From the NCBI GenBank assembly GCA_016219275.1, contig JACRBM010000062.1, forward strand, positions 1-41,478: a stretch of DNA of 41,478 nt. Direction: 5' to 3'. This document shows, in pieces, positions 32,036 to 39,919 of the stretch. The stretch's first letter is position 1. Every line of letters starts with the position of its first letter. Both the position numbers and the translations under genes were made by a program. The stretch comes from Chloroflexota bacterium. GTDB taxonomy: Bacteria > Chloroflexota > Anaerolineae > UBA4142. A model generated the notes under the pieces. The model saw nothing but the letters and a program-made list of their open reading frames with translations, did no database searches and was not told the origin of the DNA.

Positions 32036-32698
32036 ATGGAACAACAAACTGAAACGAGAGCCGAACGCGCAACGCCCGCGGAATGGATCGCGCGACTCGA
32101 AATTTTTCGCGAGCGATTTCGTCTCGGGCTGATGGACGCCAACGCGTTCAAAAATATCACGCGCGCATTTCAATTCACCGACGACCTGGGACACATCTGG
32201 ATGCCGGGCGCGACGAGCGATCAGTGGTATCGTTGGGATCGTACACACTGGAGTGTTGCCGCGCCGCCCCCGCAACTTAGTGCAGCCACAATGCCCATCG
32301 CGCTGACGCTCGCGTGGAATCGGCATCCCGTTCTCGCGCCGCCGAGCGCGGACGCGCCGCGCGTTCAAGCCATGGTACCGCCCACAGCGATTGAACCGTC
32401 ACGCGTTCAAGTCGAGGTACCACCCGAGGTGATTGAACCGCCGCGCGCGGAAATCAAGCCGGCGGTGATCGAACCCACGCCGGCGATTCCACCCGCGCCG
32501 GCGATTCCACCTGCACCCGCGACCCCACTCGCGCGGCAAGCGTGTCCGCACTGCGGTCACGCGTACGTTGCGCCCGCGCGATTTTGTCCGAACTGCGGCG
32601 AGCCGCTCACCGCCGAGAAAAAACCGCGTCGCCCGACGGATTTGCCGGAGCGCGGCGTGACGCGCGGTCGCGCCAAGCCGACCGATTTGCCCAGGTGA
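32036..32698 (+). CDS. Trp-module protein with C-terminal zinc ribbon
   Basis: Soluble 220-residue protein. Residues ~18-75 are a diverged copy of the Trp module (GHIWMPGATSDQWYRWD), followed by a long Pro-rich spacer of repeated (A)IPPAPAIPPAP units, and a C-terminal zinc ribbon (CPHCGHAYVAPARFCPNCG, ~170-190). It lacks a membrane helix, unlike its paralogs. ATG 32036 lies 10 bp after the coiled-coil stop with GAGGG upstream. Probably binds the membrane partners through its Trp module. Confidence 0.75.
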   Translation: MEQQTETRAERATPAEWIARLEIFRERFRLGLMDANAFKNITRAFQFTDDLGHIWMPGATSDQWYRWDRTHWSVAAPPPQLSAATMPIALTLAWNRHPVLAPPSADAPRVQAMVPPTAIEPSRVQVEVPPEVIEPPRAEIKPAVIEPTPAIPPAPAIPPAPATPLARQACPHCGHAYVAPARFCPNCGEPLTAEKKPRRPTDLPERGVTRGRAKPTDLPR

Positions 32699-32766
32699 GT
32701 ACGCCGTCAGGCGAATTTGCGCTGTCGGGACAATCGCGGTTATCGGAGAAATGACAAAAACGAAAA

Positions 32767-33570
32767 ATGGAATCACCGAATCCTTTCAAACAAGCCGAAG
32801 AGCAATATTTTATTCTGCGCGGAAAACTTGAAACGGGGCGGATCACGCGCGAACAATTCGAAGCCGCGCTGCATGATTTGATGGTCGAGGACGCGCAGGG
32901 ACGACACTGGGTTCCCGGCGTGGACAGCGGCAAGTGGTTCGTGCACGATGGGCGATCCTGGGTCGAAGCGAATCCGTACGGAACGGTTCAGCCGGCGACG
33001 ACGCCCCCGCGCCCAATGGGAATGCCGGAGCGAAGTGCGTCGTCAGTGCGTCCCATTGCGCCGCCGCCGCCGCCATCCCCCCAGCCCAAGCAGAGCCGCG
33101 GTTGCGCGGGCTGGCTTGTGCCCGGTTGTCTTGTCCTTGTTGCGTTAGTTGTGGTCCTGGGCGCGGGTGGCTTTTATGCTTTTCAAAATCGTTTGATCAC
33201 GTTGAACACGGTGTTGAGTCTCATCGGCATGGGACCCGCCGACATCGAGATAAATAATTTTCGCGATGACGGCATTGATGTCACTGTGCGCGAACTGAAC
33301 CCTGCCCAGGGTTCTTCACCGAGCCAGGGATCGTTGCGCCTGAACGCCTTCGACGTGAAAGCGTACCGCGCGCAAAACCCTGGTCGGTATCGCGTCGAGT
33401 TTCGCGCGACGCGCGGCGCGGTTGATCTTGGCGCGTGCGCGTTGACCGTCAAGTCGGGCGAGCAATATCAATTCGTCGTTCTGCCTGAACGCATCGTCGT
33501 CAATCGCGCAAACAACCCTTCGACGGTGGGAACCGATTTTGTGATTCAGACCTCGGCGCTGTGCCGCTAG
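32767..33570 (+). CDS. Trp-module protein, single-pass membrane
   Basis: Protein of 267 residues: N-terminal Trp module (~10-70; EDAQGRHWVPGVDSGKW and HDGRSWVEA), Pro-rich linker (80-115), one transmembrane helix (~118-140), and an extracytoplasmic beta-rich domain (~155-267). The module is cytoplasmic if the N-terminus is inside. Its module is closely similar to that of the 34069 gene. Start ATG 32767 has only a distant GGAGA; no better in-frame start is seen. The family is not recognised. Confidence 0.78.
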   Translation: MESPNPFKQAEEQYFILRGKLETGRITREQFEAALHDLMVEDAQGRHWVPGVDSGKWFVHDGRSWVEANPYGTVQPATTPPRPMGMPERSASSVRPIAPPPPPSPQPKQSRGCAGWLVPGCLVLVALVVVLGAGGFYAFQNRLITLNTVLSLIGMGPADIEINNFRDDGIDVTVRELNPAQGSSPSQGSLRLNAFDVKAYRAQNPGRYRVEFRATRGAVDLGACALTVKSGEQYQFVVLPERIVVNRANNPSTVGTDFVIQTSALCR

Positions 33571-33585
33571 GTTGGGGAGGCAAAC

Positions 33586-34050
33586 ATGCGACGACGAATA
33601 TCGCTCGCGGTCTGGATCGCATTGGCAATGTTGATCGCCGGTTGTGGTCCATCCATCACCGTGAACAACAAGACGCGCATCCCGGTGCGCGTGATCGTCA
33701 ACGCGGCAGGACGCTCCGAAGTGTTGTCGCCTTCGCCGGGCGAGAGTTCCACCGCGGATGTTGAGCCGGGCGCATACCGCGTGACGGTGATCCGCGATGA
33801 AGAGTGGATCGCGTATGCCAAATTGACGCGCCAATATCTGAACGACCAATTGGCAAATTCGGATAAACTCACCGGTCCGCAACTGCTCGAGGTCATTCGG
33901 CGACTCAAAGACATTGCCATGCAGATGCAGCAATTCGAACAGGCGGCGGGCGCGGGTGCGAGTTGTCGCGGCTCGGTTAGGGAGGACGGGGGTGGTGTCG
34001 CTGAGATCAGTCTTATGGCGGAAGGCAAACTGGTTGTGGCGTGCAAATGA
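33586..34050 (+). CDS. Small lipoprotein of unknown function
   Basis: Lipoprotein of 154 residues with lipobox IAGC (Cys20). The mature N-terminus is a compact beta-rich domain (TVNNKTRIPVRVIV, then DVEPGAYRVTV), then a helix (LTGPQLLEVIRRLKDIAMQ). Strong GGGGAGG 6 nt upstream of ATG 33586 and 15 bp spacing from the preceding stop show it is in the same operon as the two Trp-module membrane proteins, so it may be their extracytoplasmic partner. Confidence 0.8.
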   Translation: MRRRISLAVWIALAMLIAGCGPSITVNNKTRIPVRVIVNAAGRSEVLSPSPGESSTADVEPGAYRVTVIRDEEWIAYAKLTRQYLNDQLANSDKLTGPQLLEVIRRLKDIAMQMQQFEQAAGAGASCRGSVREDGGGVAEISLMAEGKLVVACK

Positions 34051-34068
34051 TTTGTTGTGGAGGCATCC

Positions 34069-35040
34069 TTGACGGACGAACGTTTTGAAAATGCCGAGCG
34101 CGAATTTTTCAAGTTGAAAGGGCAATTCGCCGCCGGACGAATTACGTCCGAGCAGTTCGACCGCGCGCTCAAAGAGTTGATCGTCGAGGACGCGCAAGGA
34201 CGTTTCTGGATGCTTGGCGCGGACAGCGGCACGTGGTACATTCACGATGGGCAATCCTGGGTCGAAGCCACTCCGCCGGGCGTTACCCAACGTGAACCAC
34301 GGGTCGCGCCCACGCCGCCGCCACCTACACCCCAGCCGCAAGCGCAGCCGCAAGGATCGTGCCGAGCGCGCGCGATCCTGGGAACGGTTGTGGGCGGTTT
34401 GCTAACGCTTGGACTGGGTCTTGCGGTGACGTGGGGGCAAGGCGCGTTGCGAACCGCATTCCTCGGTGCGGGGACAACGCCGTCGGTTGTCTTTGTCACG
34501 GCGACGCCACTACCGCAAATCAACACACCTCCGCCGGTCAAGGTTCTGTCGCCCGTGGTCGTCGTCGTGACCGCGACAACCTTGCCGTCTACGAGCACAC
34601 CCACGCGCACCAACACGCCGACATCTACTCTGACGAACACGCCCGTCGCGCGTACGCCGACCGCCACCGCCACGCCGAGTCCAATTGTCGTACCCACATT
34701 CCCAGCGAGTGTATTGACGTGGAGTTCGGGCTATGACAAAACCGTCGGCACGCCCCTGAATGTCGTTGCCAACAAAACTTTCTCCGCGCGCCCTCTCGAA
34801 ATATACGCAACGTGGAACCCGACCGGCGTCCCGGCTGGCACGAAATTACAAACCACGTGGTATTACAATGGCGCGTTCTGGGCGCAAGGGGAATACGTTC
34901 TTCAAGCCGGTGATGACTCGGTTTGGCATTCTGTTTTTCGTCAAGATGGTCAGCCGCTCGCCTCCGGCACGTATCGCATGGAGATCAAGGTGGGGAACAA
35001 GATCATCTTGACCGATGAAGCCCGCGTGCTCAATCCATGA
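34069..35040 (+). CDS. Trp-module protein, single-pass membrane, TTG start
   Basis: Protein of 323 residues. Start TTG 34069 is chosen because GGAGG (34059-34063) lies 5 nt upstream and the product then aligns with the paralog at 32767; GTG 34057 sits before that ribosome site. Order: Trp module (~1-65; EDAQGRFWMLGADSGTWY), Pro/Gln linker, one transmembrane helix (~103-122), a Thr/Pro-rich extracellular stalk (~150-215) and a beta-sandwich domain (~220-323). The stalk is typical of surface proteins in this phylum. It closes the operon; terminator hairpins follow. Confidence 0.8.
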   Translation: MTDERFENAEREFFKLKGQFAAGRITSEQFDRALKELIVEDAQGRFWMLGADSGTWYIHDGQSWVEATPPGVTQREPRVAPTPPPPTPQPQAQPQGSCRARAILGTVVGGLLTLGLGLAVTWGQGALRTAFLGAGTTPSVVFVTATPLPQINTPPPVKVLSPVVVVVTATTLPSTSTPTRTNTPTSTLTNTPVARTPTATATPSPIVVPTFPASVLTWSSGYDKTVGTPLNVVANKTFSARPLEIYATWNPTGVPAGTKLQTTWYYNGAFWAQGEYVLQAGDDSVWHSVFRQDGQPLASGTYRMEIKVGNKIILTDEARVLNP

Positions 35041-35066
35041 TGCTCGATGATTAGTACCTTCGTCAA

Positions 35067-35101
35067 AAACCAGGTTTCCCCGAAGGGAAGAAACCTGGTT
35101 T
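35067..35101. terminator. Terminator hairpin 1
   Basis: AAACCAGGTTTC (35067-35078) and GAAACCTGGTTT (35090-35101) pair perfectly; T-rich runs follow in both directions. It separates the converging Trp-module and LysR genes. Confidence 0.8.
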
Positions 35102-35127
35102 CTTTCTCGCATCCCGGCATCAAAAAA

Positions 35128-35164
35128 GAATCCAGGTTTCCTCGAAGGGAAGAAACCTGGATTC
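35128..35164. terminator. Terminator hairpin 2, related to hairpin 1
   Basis: GAATCCAGGTTTC (35128-35140) and GAAACCTGGATTC (35152-35164). Loop and core (CCAGGTTTC..CGAAGGGAAGAAACCTGG) match hairpin 1, so the pair arose by duplication. Confidence 0.8.
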
Positions 35165-35189
35165 GGGAAAATGATTTTACTTGCGCGAC

Positions 35190-36113
35190 TTAACCGACGG
35201 TACTGGCAATGAGTTGCTGTCCGGCGGGCGATTCGAGAAACTCGCGGAAACGCAACTGGGTGCAGGTGCACGCGCGCGTCCGGTTGCGCGCGAACATTAT
35301 TTGACGTCGGAGAACTAGCCCGGCGACCGGGACGATTTTGATGCGCCCCAGTTCCAATCCCCGTTTGACTGCCACCCGCGAAACAAACGACACGCCATGC
35401 CCCGCTTCGACCGCGGCTTCTACGGCTTCCACACTGCCCAGTTCCATCCCTACGTTCAAATCATCTGCCGACAAACGATGCTCCATCAACGTGGATGCAA
35501 TCAATTGCCGCGTCGCCGCGCCCCCCTCGCGCAAAATCCAATCTACCTCGTTCAATTCAGCCGGCGTAACCATGTCCCGTGTTGCCCAGGGATGCGTCGC
35601 GCCGACGATCAAAACTAGCTCGTCGTCGAACAGTCGCCAACATTCGAGTTCCTTGTGGCGGCTGGGAATGCTCAACACGCCGATATGGATTTCCTTCCGC
35701 AGCAATTTTTCTTCGACATCTTCACGACTCATCACTTGTACGCTGAATTGCACGTCGGGATATTGTTTGCGGTACGCGCCGATCAATTGAGGGAGAACAT
35801 ATTTGCCGGGGCTGGTGCTACAACCGATTTGGATGTGTCCCTTGACGATGCCTTGTTGCAGACACATCGTTTCTTCGATGCGCGCCGAAAGATTGACCAT
35901 CTCGCGCGCGAGCGGCATCAGATCGCGCCCCGCATCCGTAAGCGAGATGCGCTTGCCAGTGCGTTGAAATAACTGTACGTTCAAGTGCTCTTCCAACGAT
36001 TGCACTTGGAAGCTGATCGCGGGTTGGCTCAAATGCAATTTGCGCGCCGCCGCCGAAAAATTCTCTTCCTCCGCCGCGACGAGGAACACTTGTAATTCGT
36101 GGGCTCCCAACAT
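35190..36113 (-). CDS. LysR-family transcriptional regulator
   Basis: DNA-binding regulator of 307 residues. The N-terminal helix-turn-helix (1-60; FSAAARKLHLSQPAISFQVQSLEE) is followed by the LysR effector domain (~90-300; GHIQIGCSTSPGKYVLPQLI). ATG 36113 has GGAG 8 nt upstream; the GTG or ATG codons further out precede the HTH by too much. It is not divergent to an obvious target gene, so its regulon is unknown; the fold resembles the CysB/Cbl-like and CbbR-like branches only in general. It has its own promoter. Confidence 0.88.
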   Translation of the reverse strand: MLGAHELQVFLVAAEEENFSAAARKLHLSQPAISFQVQSLEEHLNVQLFQRTGKRISLTDAGRDLMPLAREMVNLSARIEETMCLQQGIVKGHIQIGCSTSPGKYVLPQLIGAYRKQYPDVQFSVQVMSREDVEEKLLRKEIHIGVLSIPSRHKELECWRLFDDELVLIVGATHPWATRDMVTPAELNEVDWILREGGAATRQLIASTLMEHRLSADDLNVGMELGSVEAVEAAVEAGHGVSFVSRVAVKRGLELGRIKIVPVAGLVLRRQIMFARNRTRACTCTQLRFREFLESPAGQQLIASTVG

Positions 36114-36223
36114 ATCGTCACTCCGAAAAAAAATACCTCGCGCCCGGGTGATACTCGGCAACAACCAGCATTGGTGTTGCAAGCAATTCCCCGTGGAGCG
36201 AGGCGATCTTTACCTACAATTCG

Positions 36224-36252
36224 AGTCTACTGTAATAAGGATGATTTGTCAA
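36224..36252 (-). promoter_or_regulatory. Promoter of the LysR gene
   Basis: On the minus strand TTGACA (36252-36247), 17-nt spacer, TAGACT (36229-36224), about 110 nt before the start codon. Confidence 0.65.
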
Positions 36253-36332
36253 GAAATGGATCGGTACAAGTTTTGCTTATCAGAGGGGACGCGCTAGTCA
36301 GCCACCTTCGCAAGCGTGGCAGTCACCGAGGT

Positions 36333-36989
36333 TCACATCTTGGTGATGCCGGCGCGCACCGCGTAGAGAATCGCTTGATTGCGATTCTCCAATCCCAATT
36401 TGCCCAAGAGATTGTGCACATGCGTGCGGACGGTTCCCTCGCTGACGTTGAGCGTTTGCGCGATCTGTTTGTTCGACGCGCCTTGTCCAATCAATCCCAA
36501 CACTTCAATCTCGCGGTCGGTGAGCGGCTCGACCGGCGGCGTGGCGTGTTCCTTCTTTTGCTCGCGCACGCTGTTGGCGAGTTTCTGCGCGATTTGTGGC
36601 GGCAGGAATGTGTTGCCTTGACTGACTTGACGAATCGCTTGCAATAATTCTTCGCGCGCGCTGTCCTTCATCAAATAACCGAGCACGCCGGCTTGCACCG
36701 CCGCCAAGACCATCGCTTCGTCCGTCGAACTAGTGAGCGCGAGAATGCGCGCGTTTGCATCGCGACTCTTGATGTCGGCAATCGCGTGCAAACCATCTTG
36801 GCGCGGCATAAACAAGTCCATCACCGTCACGTCCGGTTTGAGCGCGTGCGCCTGCCGCACGGCATCCTCGCCGTTCGCCGCTTCGCCGACGACTTGCATA
36901 TCGGCTTCATCTTCGATTGCCATACAAAGCGCCTCGCGCATCAACGGATGATCGTCCACCACGAGGATACGAATTTTTTGATTCGCCAT
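36333..36989 (-). CDS. NarL/LuxR-type response regulator
   Basis: Response regulator of 218 residues: receiver (1-120; VVDDHPLMR, phospho-acceptor Asp in VTVMDLFMP, Lys in YLMKDS) and LuxR HTH (~150-215; LTDREIEVLGLIGQGASNKQ). ATG 36989 with GGAGG is used in preference to an upstream ATG at 37067 that would overlap the kinase gene. It is 16 bp after the kinase stop and thus its cognate partner. NarL-type regulators bind target promoters when phosphorylated. Confidence 0.92.
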   Translation of the reverse strand: MANQKIRILVVDDHPLMREALCMAIEDEADMQVVGEAANGEDAVRQAHALKPDVTVMDLFMPRQDGLHAIADIKSRDANARILALTSSTDEAMVLAAVQAGVLGYLMKDSAREELLQAIRQVSQGNTFLPPQIAQKLANSVREQKKEHATPPVEPLTDREIEVLGLIGQGASNKQIAQTLNVSEGTVRTHVHNLLGKLGLENRNQAILYAVRAGITKM

Positions 36990-37005
36990 CCCACCCTCCA
37001 ATTTT

Positions 37006-39297
37006 CTACGCGTTTGTCTCACGAATCGCGAAATGAATCCGCATACCATTCCCAGTTGTCGAATCAATCACCAACGTCCCGCCGAGCCGCTCGGCGCGCT
37101 CACGCATATTACGCAAGCCCATCCCGCCCGAGTTAGCGGTGGTCGGCGCGATGCCTTGCCCATTGTCGGCGATGTCCAACACGATGCCATTCGGGAGACC
37201 GCGCAGTTGCACGCGCACCTGGGTCGCGCGTGCGTGCTTGAGCGAATTGTTCAACGCTTCCATCGCGATGCAGTACAATTCGCCTTCCCACACCTGCGGC
37301 ACGAACGATAAATTCTCGACGACGAGTTGCGCGTCAATCCCAGCGCGTCGTTCGACTGCATCGAGTCGCAATTGCAGCGCGTCAATCAGATTGACCTGGT
37401 CGAGCGTTGCCAGGCGCAACTCGTACAACAACAAACGCATTTCTTTGAGCGCCTGCCGCGCGCTCTCCGCGAGTTGTCCGAGCGACGCGCCAAGCCGGTC
37501 CAACTTGTTTTGACGCAAACGATGATTCGCCGTATCGGCGGAGAGCACGAGACTATGCAGCGATTGCGTCACCGAATCGTGCAAGTCGCGCGCGAGGCGA
37601 CGTCGTTCTTGTTGCACCGCTGCGGCTTCACTGCGTTGACGCAAGCGCACGTTTTCGACGACGATGCTTACCTGGTCTGCCATCGCGCTGAACAACGCGA
37701 TGTCTTCGACCGGAAACGATCGAGTGCGTTTCCAGAACAAACTCAACGCGCCGGTCGGCTTGCCCAGCAGAAAAGTTGGAATGCCCAAATAGCTTTGCCA
37801 GTTCGGCATACGTAACTCTGCTGGCAGTTGCGTGTTGGCGGATAAATCCGTGACCGCGCGCGGAATACGGTCGTTCAGAAGCCATTCTGCCGGTAACGTG
37901 CCCAGTTGCGATTGTTGCGCGGTTGCCAAGCCGCGTTGCGCGGCGAGTTGCAGGGTCCGACTCTTCTCGTTCCACAGATGGATACATCCCGCGTCGCTGC
38001 CCATCACGAGCATGATCGTCGCGAGCGCCTGCTCCTGGATTTCGGGCACGGTGAGCGATTGCCCGGCGAACAGAATCAATTCATACAACGCGGAGAGTTT
38101 GAGGCTTTGATCGGCGACGCGTTGCGCGAGCACTTCTTCCATTTGCCGCAATTTCGTTTCGACTTGTTTCCGTTCGGCGATTTCGTTCTGCAATTCGGCA
38201 ACGGTCTGTTGCAATTCCGCGGTGCGTCCGGCGACAAGTTGCTCGAGCTTACTATTCATCTCGTGCAGCGCGAATTCCATCTGTTTGCGCGGTGTGATGT
38301 CAGACAAGATGATCAAGTGCCCAGCCATTTGGTTGCGCTGATCGAAGAGCGGCGTGGCGCGCATTTCGAGGTAACGCGCCGGCGTGCCGTCGAGCGCAAG
38401 TTCGGCGCGCGTTTCGGCGCGATCGGATTGCGCGGTCAAGCGCGCGTCAATCTGCTCCACGCGCTCGCCGATCAACGCGCGTTCGCGACCCAGGATGGTC
38501 TGCGCCACGGGATTGACATCCACGACGCGATGCTGGCGGTCGAAGACTAGTACGCCGTCGCTCATTTTTTCGATCAAGCGATCGCGCGCGATAGGAACCA
38601 GATCGAGCAAGCGATAGCGCGTGACCGCCCAGGCAAGCGCGAGACCGGTCAACGCAAACATGAACGGCGATAAATCCAACGTCGGGAGCGGACTCCAACC
38701 AAAGACGTAAATCGCACTCGCGGTGAGCGGAGCGAACGCGGCGATCAACATCGCGAGGGCTTGCTGGCGATACAAACGTGGCGAGCGAATCACAAAGCGA
38801 ATCAACAAGATCGTGCTGATGAACGCGAGCGCATAGTTGTACGCGACGTTGACCCAGAACCAGAAGGCGTGTCCGTAGATGAGCAGGGTGTCGCCGCTGC
38901 TGAAATCGAACGTAAAGCTGTTCCACAACCACTGGTGCCATTCGTTCGTCGCGGCGATGAGAAAGGTAAGCGCCGGCACGATCGCGAGCAAAAATGTCGC
39001 GCGGCGAGTGAGCCAGCGGTCGAGATGCGTGTATTGCGCGGCGAACAGAAAATAAAAGGTGCCTTCGGTCGCGACGCCGAGATATTCGATCTTGGACCAG
39101 AACACTTTGCCGGGAATATCCGGCGTGAGTGTTTCTAGCGCAACACTGAGCGACCAAATCGCCGCGCCGAGGAGGAGGAACACGAGCGGCATCCCGCCGG
39201 GCATGGTGCGGCGTTGCCACGCGATACGCGCGACGATGCCGCAAATGCCGGACGATACGAACAACAGGAGAACGTATGCGGATAGTTGGTCAGTCAT
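37006..39297 (-). CDS. 7TM histidine kinase (HisKA_3) with PAS and GAF
   Basis: Membrane kinase of 763 residues. Seven N-terminal helices (5-235; histidine kinase 7TM sensor type), then PAS (~245-340), coiled coil, GAF (~402-545), HisKA_3 dimerisation (RRRLARDLHDSVTQSL, ~563-580, phospho-acceptor His) and HATPase_c (~680-760; DNGQGI and GGMGLRNM boxes). ATG 39297 is preceded by a good promoter. The regulator gene follows by 16 bp. HisKA_3 kinases pair with NarL/LuxR-type regulators, as here. The 7TM domain may bind a hydrophobic ligand or sense membrane state. Confidence 0.92.
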   Translation of the reverse strand: MTDQLSAYVLLLFVSSGICGIVARIAWQRRTMPGGMPLVFLLLGAAIWSLSVALETLTPDIPGKVFWSKIEYLGVATEGTFYFLFAAQYTHLDRWLTRRATFLLAIVPALTFLIAATNEWHQWLWNSFTFDFSSGDTLLIYGHAFWFWVNVAYNYALAFISTILLIRFVIRSPRLYRQQALAMLIAAFAPLTASAIYVFGWSPLPTLDLSPFMFALTGLALAWAVTRYRLLDLVPIARDRLIEKMSDGVLVFDRQHRVVDVNPVAQTILGRERALIGERVEQIDARLTAQSDRAETRAELALDGTPARYLEMRATPLFDQRNQMAGHLIILSDITPRKQMEFALHEMNSKLEQLVAGRTAELQQTVAELQNEIAERKQVETKLRQMEEVLAQRVADQSLKLSALYELILFAGQSLTVPEIQEQALATIMLVMGSDAGCIHLWNEKSRTLQLAAQRGLATAQQSQLGTLPAEWLLNDRIPRAVTDLSANTQLPAELRMPNWQSYLGIPTFLLGKPTGALSLFWKRTRSFPVEDIALFSAMADQVSIVVENVRLRQRSEAAAVQQERRRLARDLHDSVTQSLHSLVLSADTANHRLRQNKLDRLGASLGQLAESARQALKEMRLLLYELRLATLDQVNLIDALQLRLDAVERRAGIDAQLVVENLSFVPQVWEGELYCIAMEALNNSLKHARATQVRVQLRGLPNGIVLDIADNGQGIAPTTANSGGMGLRNMRERAERLGGTLVIDSTTGNGMRIHFAIRETNA

Positions 39298-39342
39298 AAG
39301 GTTGCTCACCCGCGCGTGGTATTCGCGCGGCGAGGCAACCAA

Positions 39343-39371
39343 ATTGTACCGCAGTTTATTGGCGAGGTCAA
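39343..39371 (-). promoter_or_regulatory. Promoter of the kinase/regulator operon
   Basis: On the minus strand TTGACC (39371-39366), 17-nt spacer, TACAAT (39348-39343), about 46 nt before the start codon. Confidence 0.7.
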
Positions 39372-39400
39372 AAATGCCTGAAAGTGCTTGCGGTGTATTC

Positions 39401-39449
39401 CGAAATAAAAACACGGCTGGGCGACTGTATTCTCACAGTCGCCCAGCCG
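39401..39449 (-). terminator. Rho-independent terminator after the tRNA fragment
   Basis: CGGCTGGGCGACTGT (39414-39428) and ACAGTCGCCCAGCCG (39435-39449) make a perfect 15-bp stem; on the minus strand TGTTTTTATTT follows. It starts only a few bases after the tRNA 3' end. Confidence 0.9.
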
Positions 39450-39454
39450 TCGAG

Positions 39455-39499
39455 TAGCGGGGCCCAGACTCGAACTGGGGACCTTTGGGTTATGAGTCG
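39455..39499 (-). pseudogene. 3' half of tRNA-Met(CAU), initiator-like
   Basis: On the minus strand the anticodon loop CTCATAA is followed by CCCAA, a 5-nt variable loop AGGTC, a perfect T arm (CCCAG-TTCGAGT-CTGGG, 39479-39463), an acceptor strand CCCCGCT and discriminator A (39455). The CCC after the loop fits initiator tRNA. The 5' half is missing: no matching D arm, TTGGG anticodon strand or AGCGGGG acceptor strand is found upstream (towards 39650). A half ending in the anticodon loop is the typical footprint of integration at a tRNA gene. Confidence 0.75.
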
Positions 39500-39601
39500 C
39501 AATCCTGGGTCACCTAATTCTAGCCCCTTGGGTTCTTGATTTAGCCTCGCCCAACGCTCGTCAGTTCCCAATAACCCAACGAGTTTGGATACGATGTGCT
39601 C

Positions 39602-39629
39602 ATTATAGGCAAAGATAACCAATAGTCAA
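39602..39629 (-). promoter_or_regulatory. Strong promoter reading toward the tRNA half
   Basis: On the minus strand TTGACT (39629-39624), 16-nt spacer, TATAAT (39607-39602). No protein gene follows; the transcript would cross the tRNA half and stop at the terminator at 39401-39449. The rest of 39298-39919 contains this unit, the MITE and about 155 bp (39765-39919) with no feature. Confidence 0.7.
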
Positions 39630-39645
39630 CCGTACTGTTCTCGGA

Positions 39646-39764
39646 GGGTGTGCGTCAAAATTTTGGAACACTCAACCTTGCGAAGGTTTTGACGACAAAT
39701 CAAATATGATTGCCGTTCAACCTTCGCAAGGTTTTTTCACCACCCAAAAACTTGACGCACACCC
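39646..39764 (-). mobile_element. 119-bp MITE-like element, copy B
   Basis: Complete terminal inverted repeats GGGTGTGCGTCAA and TTGACGCACACCC, flanked by a perfect 9-bp duplication GTTCTCGGA (39637-39645 and 39765-39773). It is the inverted relative of copy A. Both AACCTT-type hairpins are intact. It is inserted about 10 bp upstream of the promoter at 39602-39629. Confidence 0.92.
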
Positions 39765-39919
39765 GTTCTCGGAGGGGCGCACACTCCAAATCCAACCTTT
39801 TCACCATTCGTCCATCATCGTCTATCCAGCAGAATTCCCCAGACCGCAAATAAGACATGGGCGAGCAGCACATCAACAACCGAATGTTCAATGAGGGCGA
39901 CTGGAGAGACACGAGTCGT

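Noticed and set aside
39455-39600. Complete tRNA, tmRNA or group I intron-split tRNA-Met
   Set aside because: No 5' acceptor or D arm pairing with CCCCGCT or with CCCAA was found in the next 150 nt; GGCGAGG near 39545 pairs only with a mismatch and would put the anticodon ~22 nt too far. No intron core seen.
39368-39622. 84-residue minus-strand frame over the tRNA half
   Set aside because: It reads through the tRNA T arm and terminator; the product looks like a spurious translation of RNA structure.
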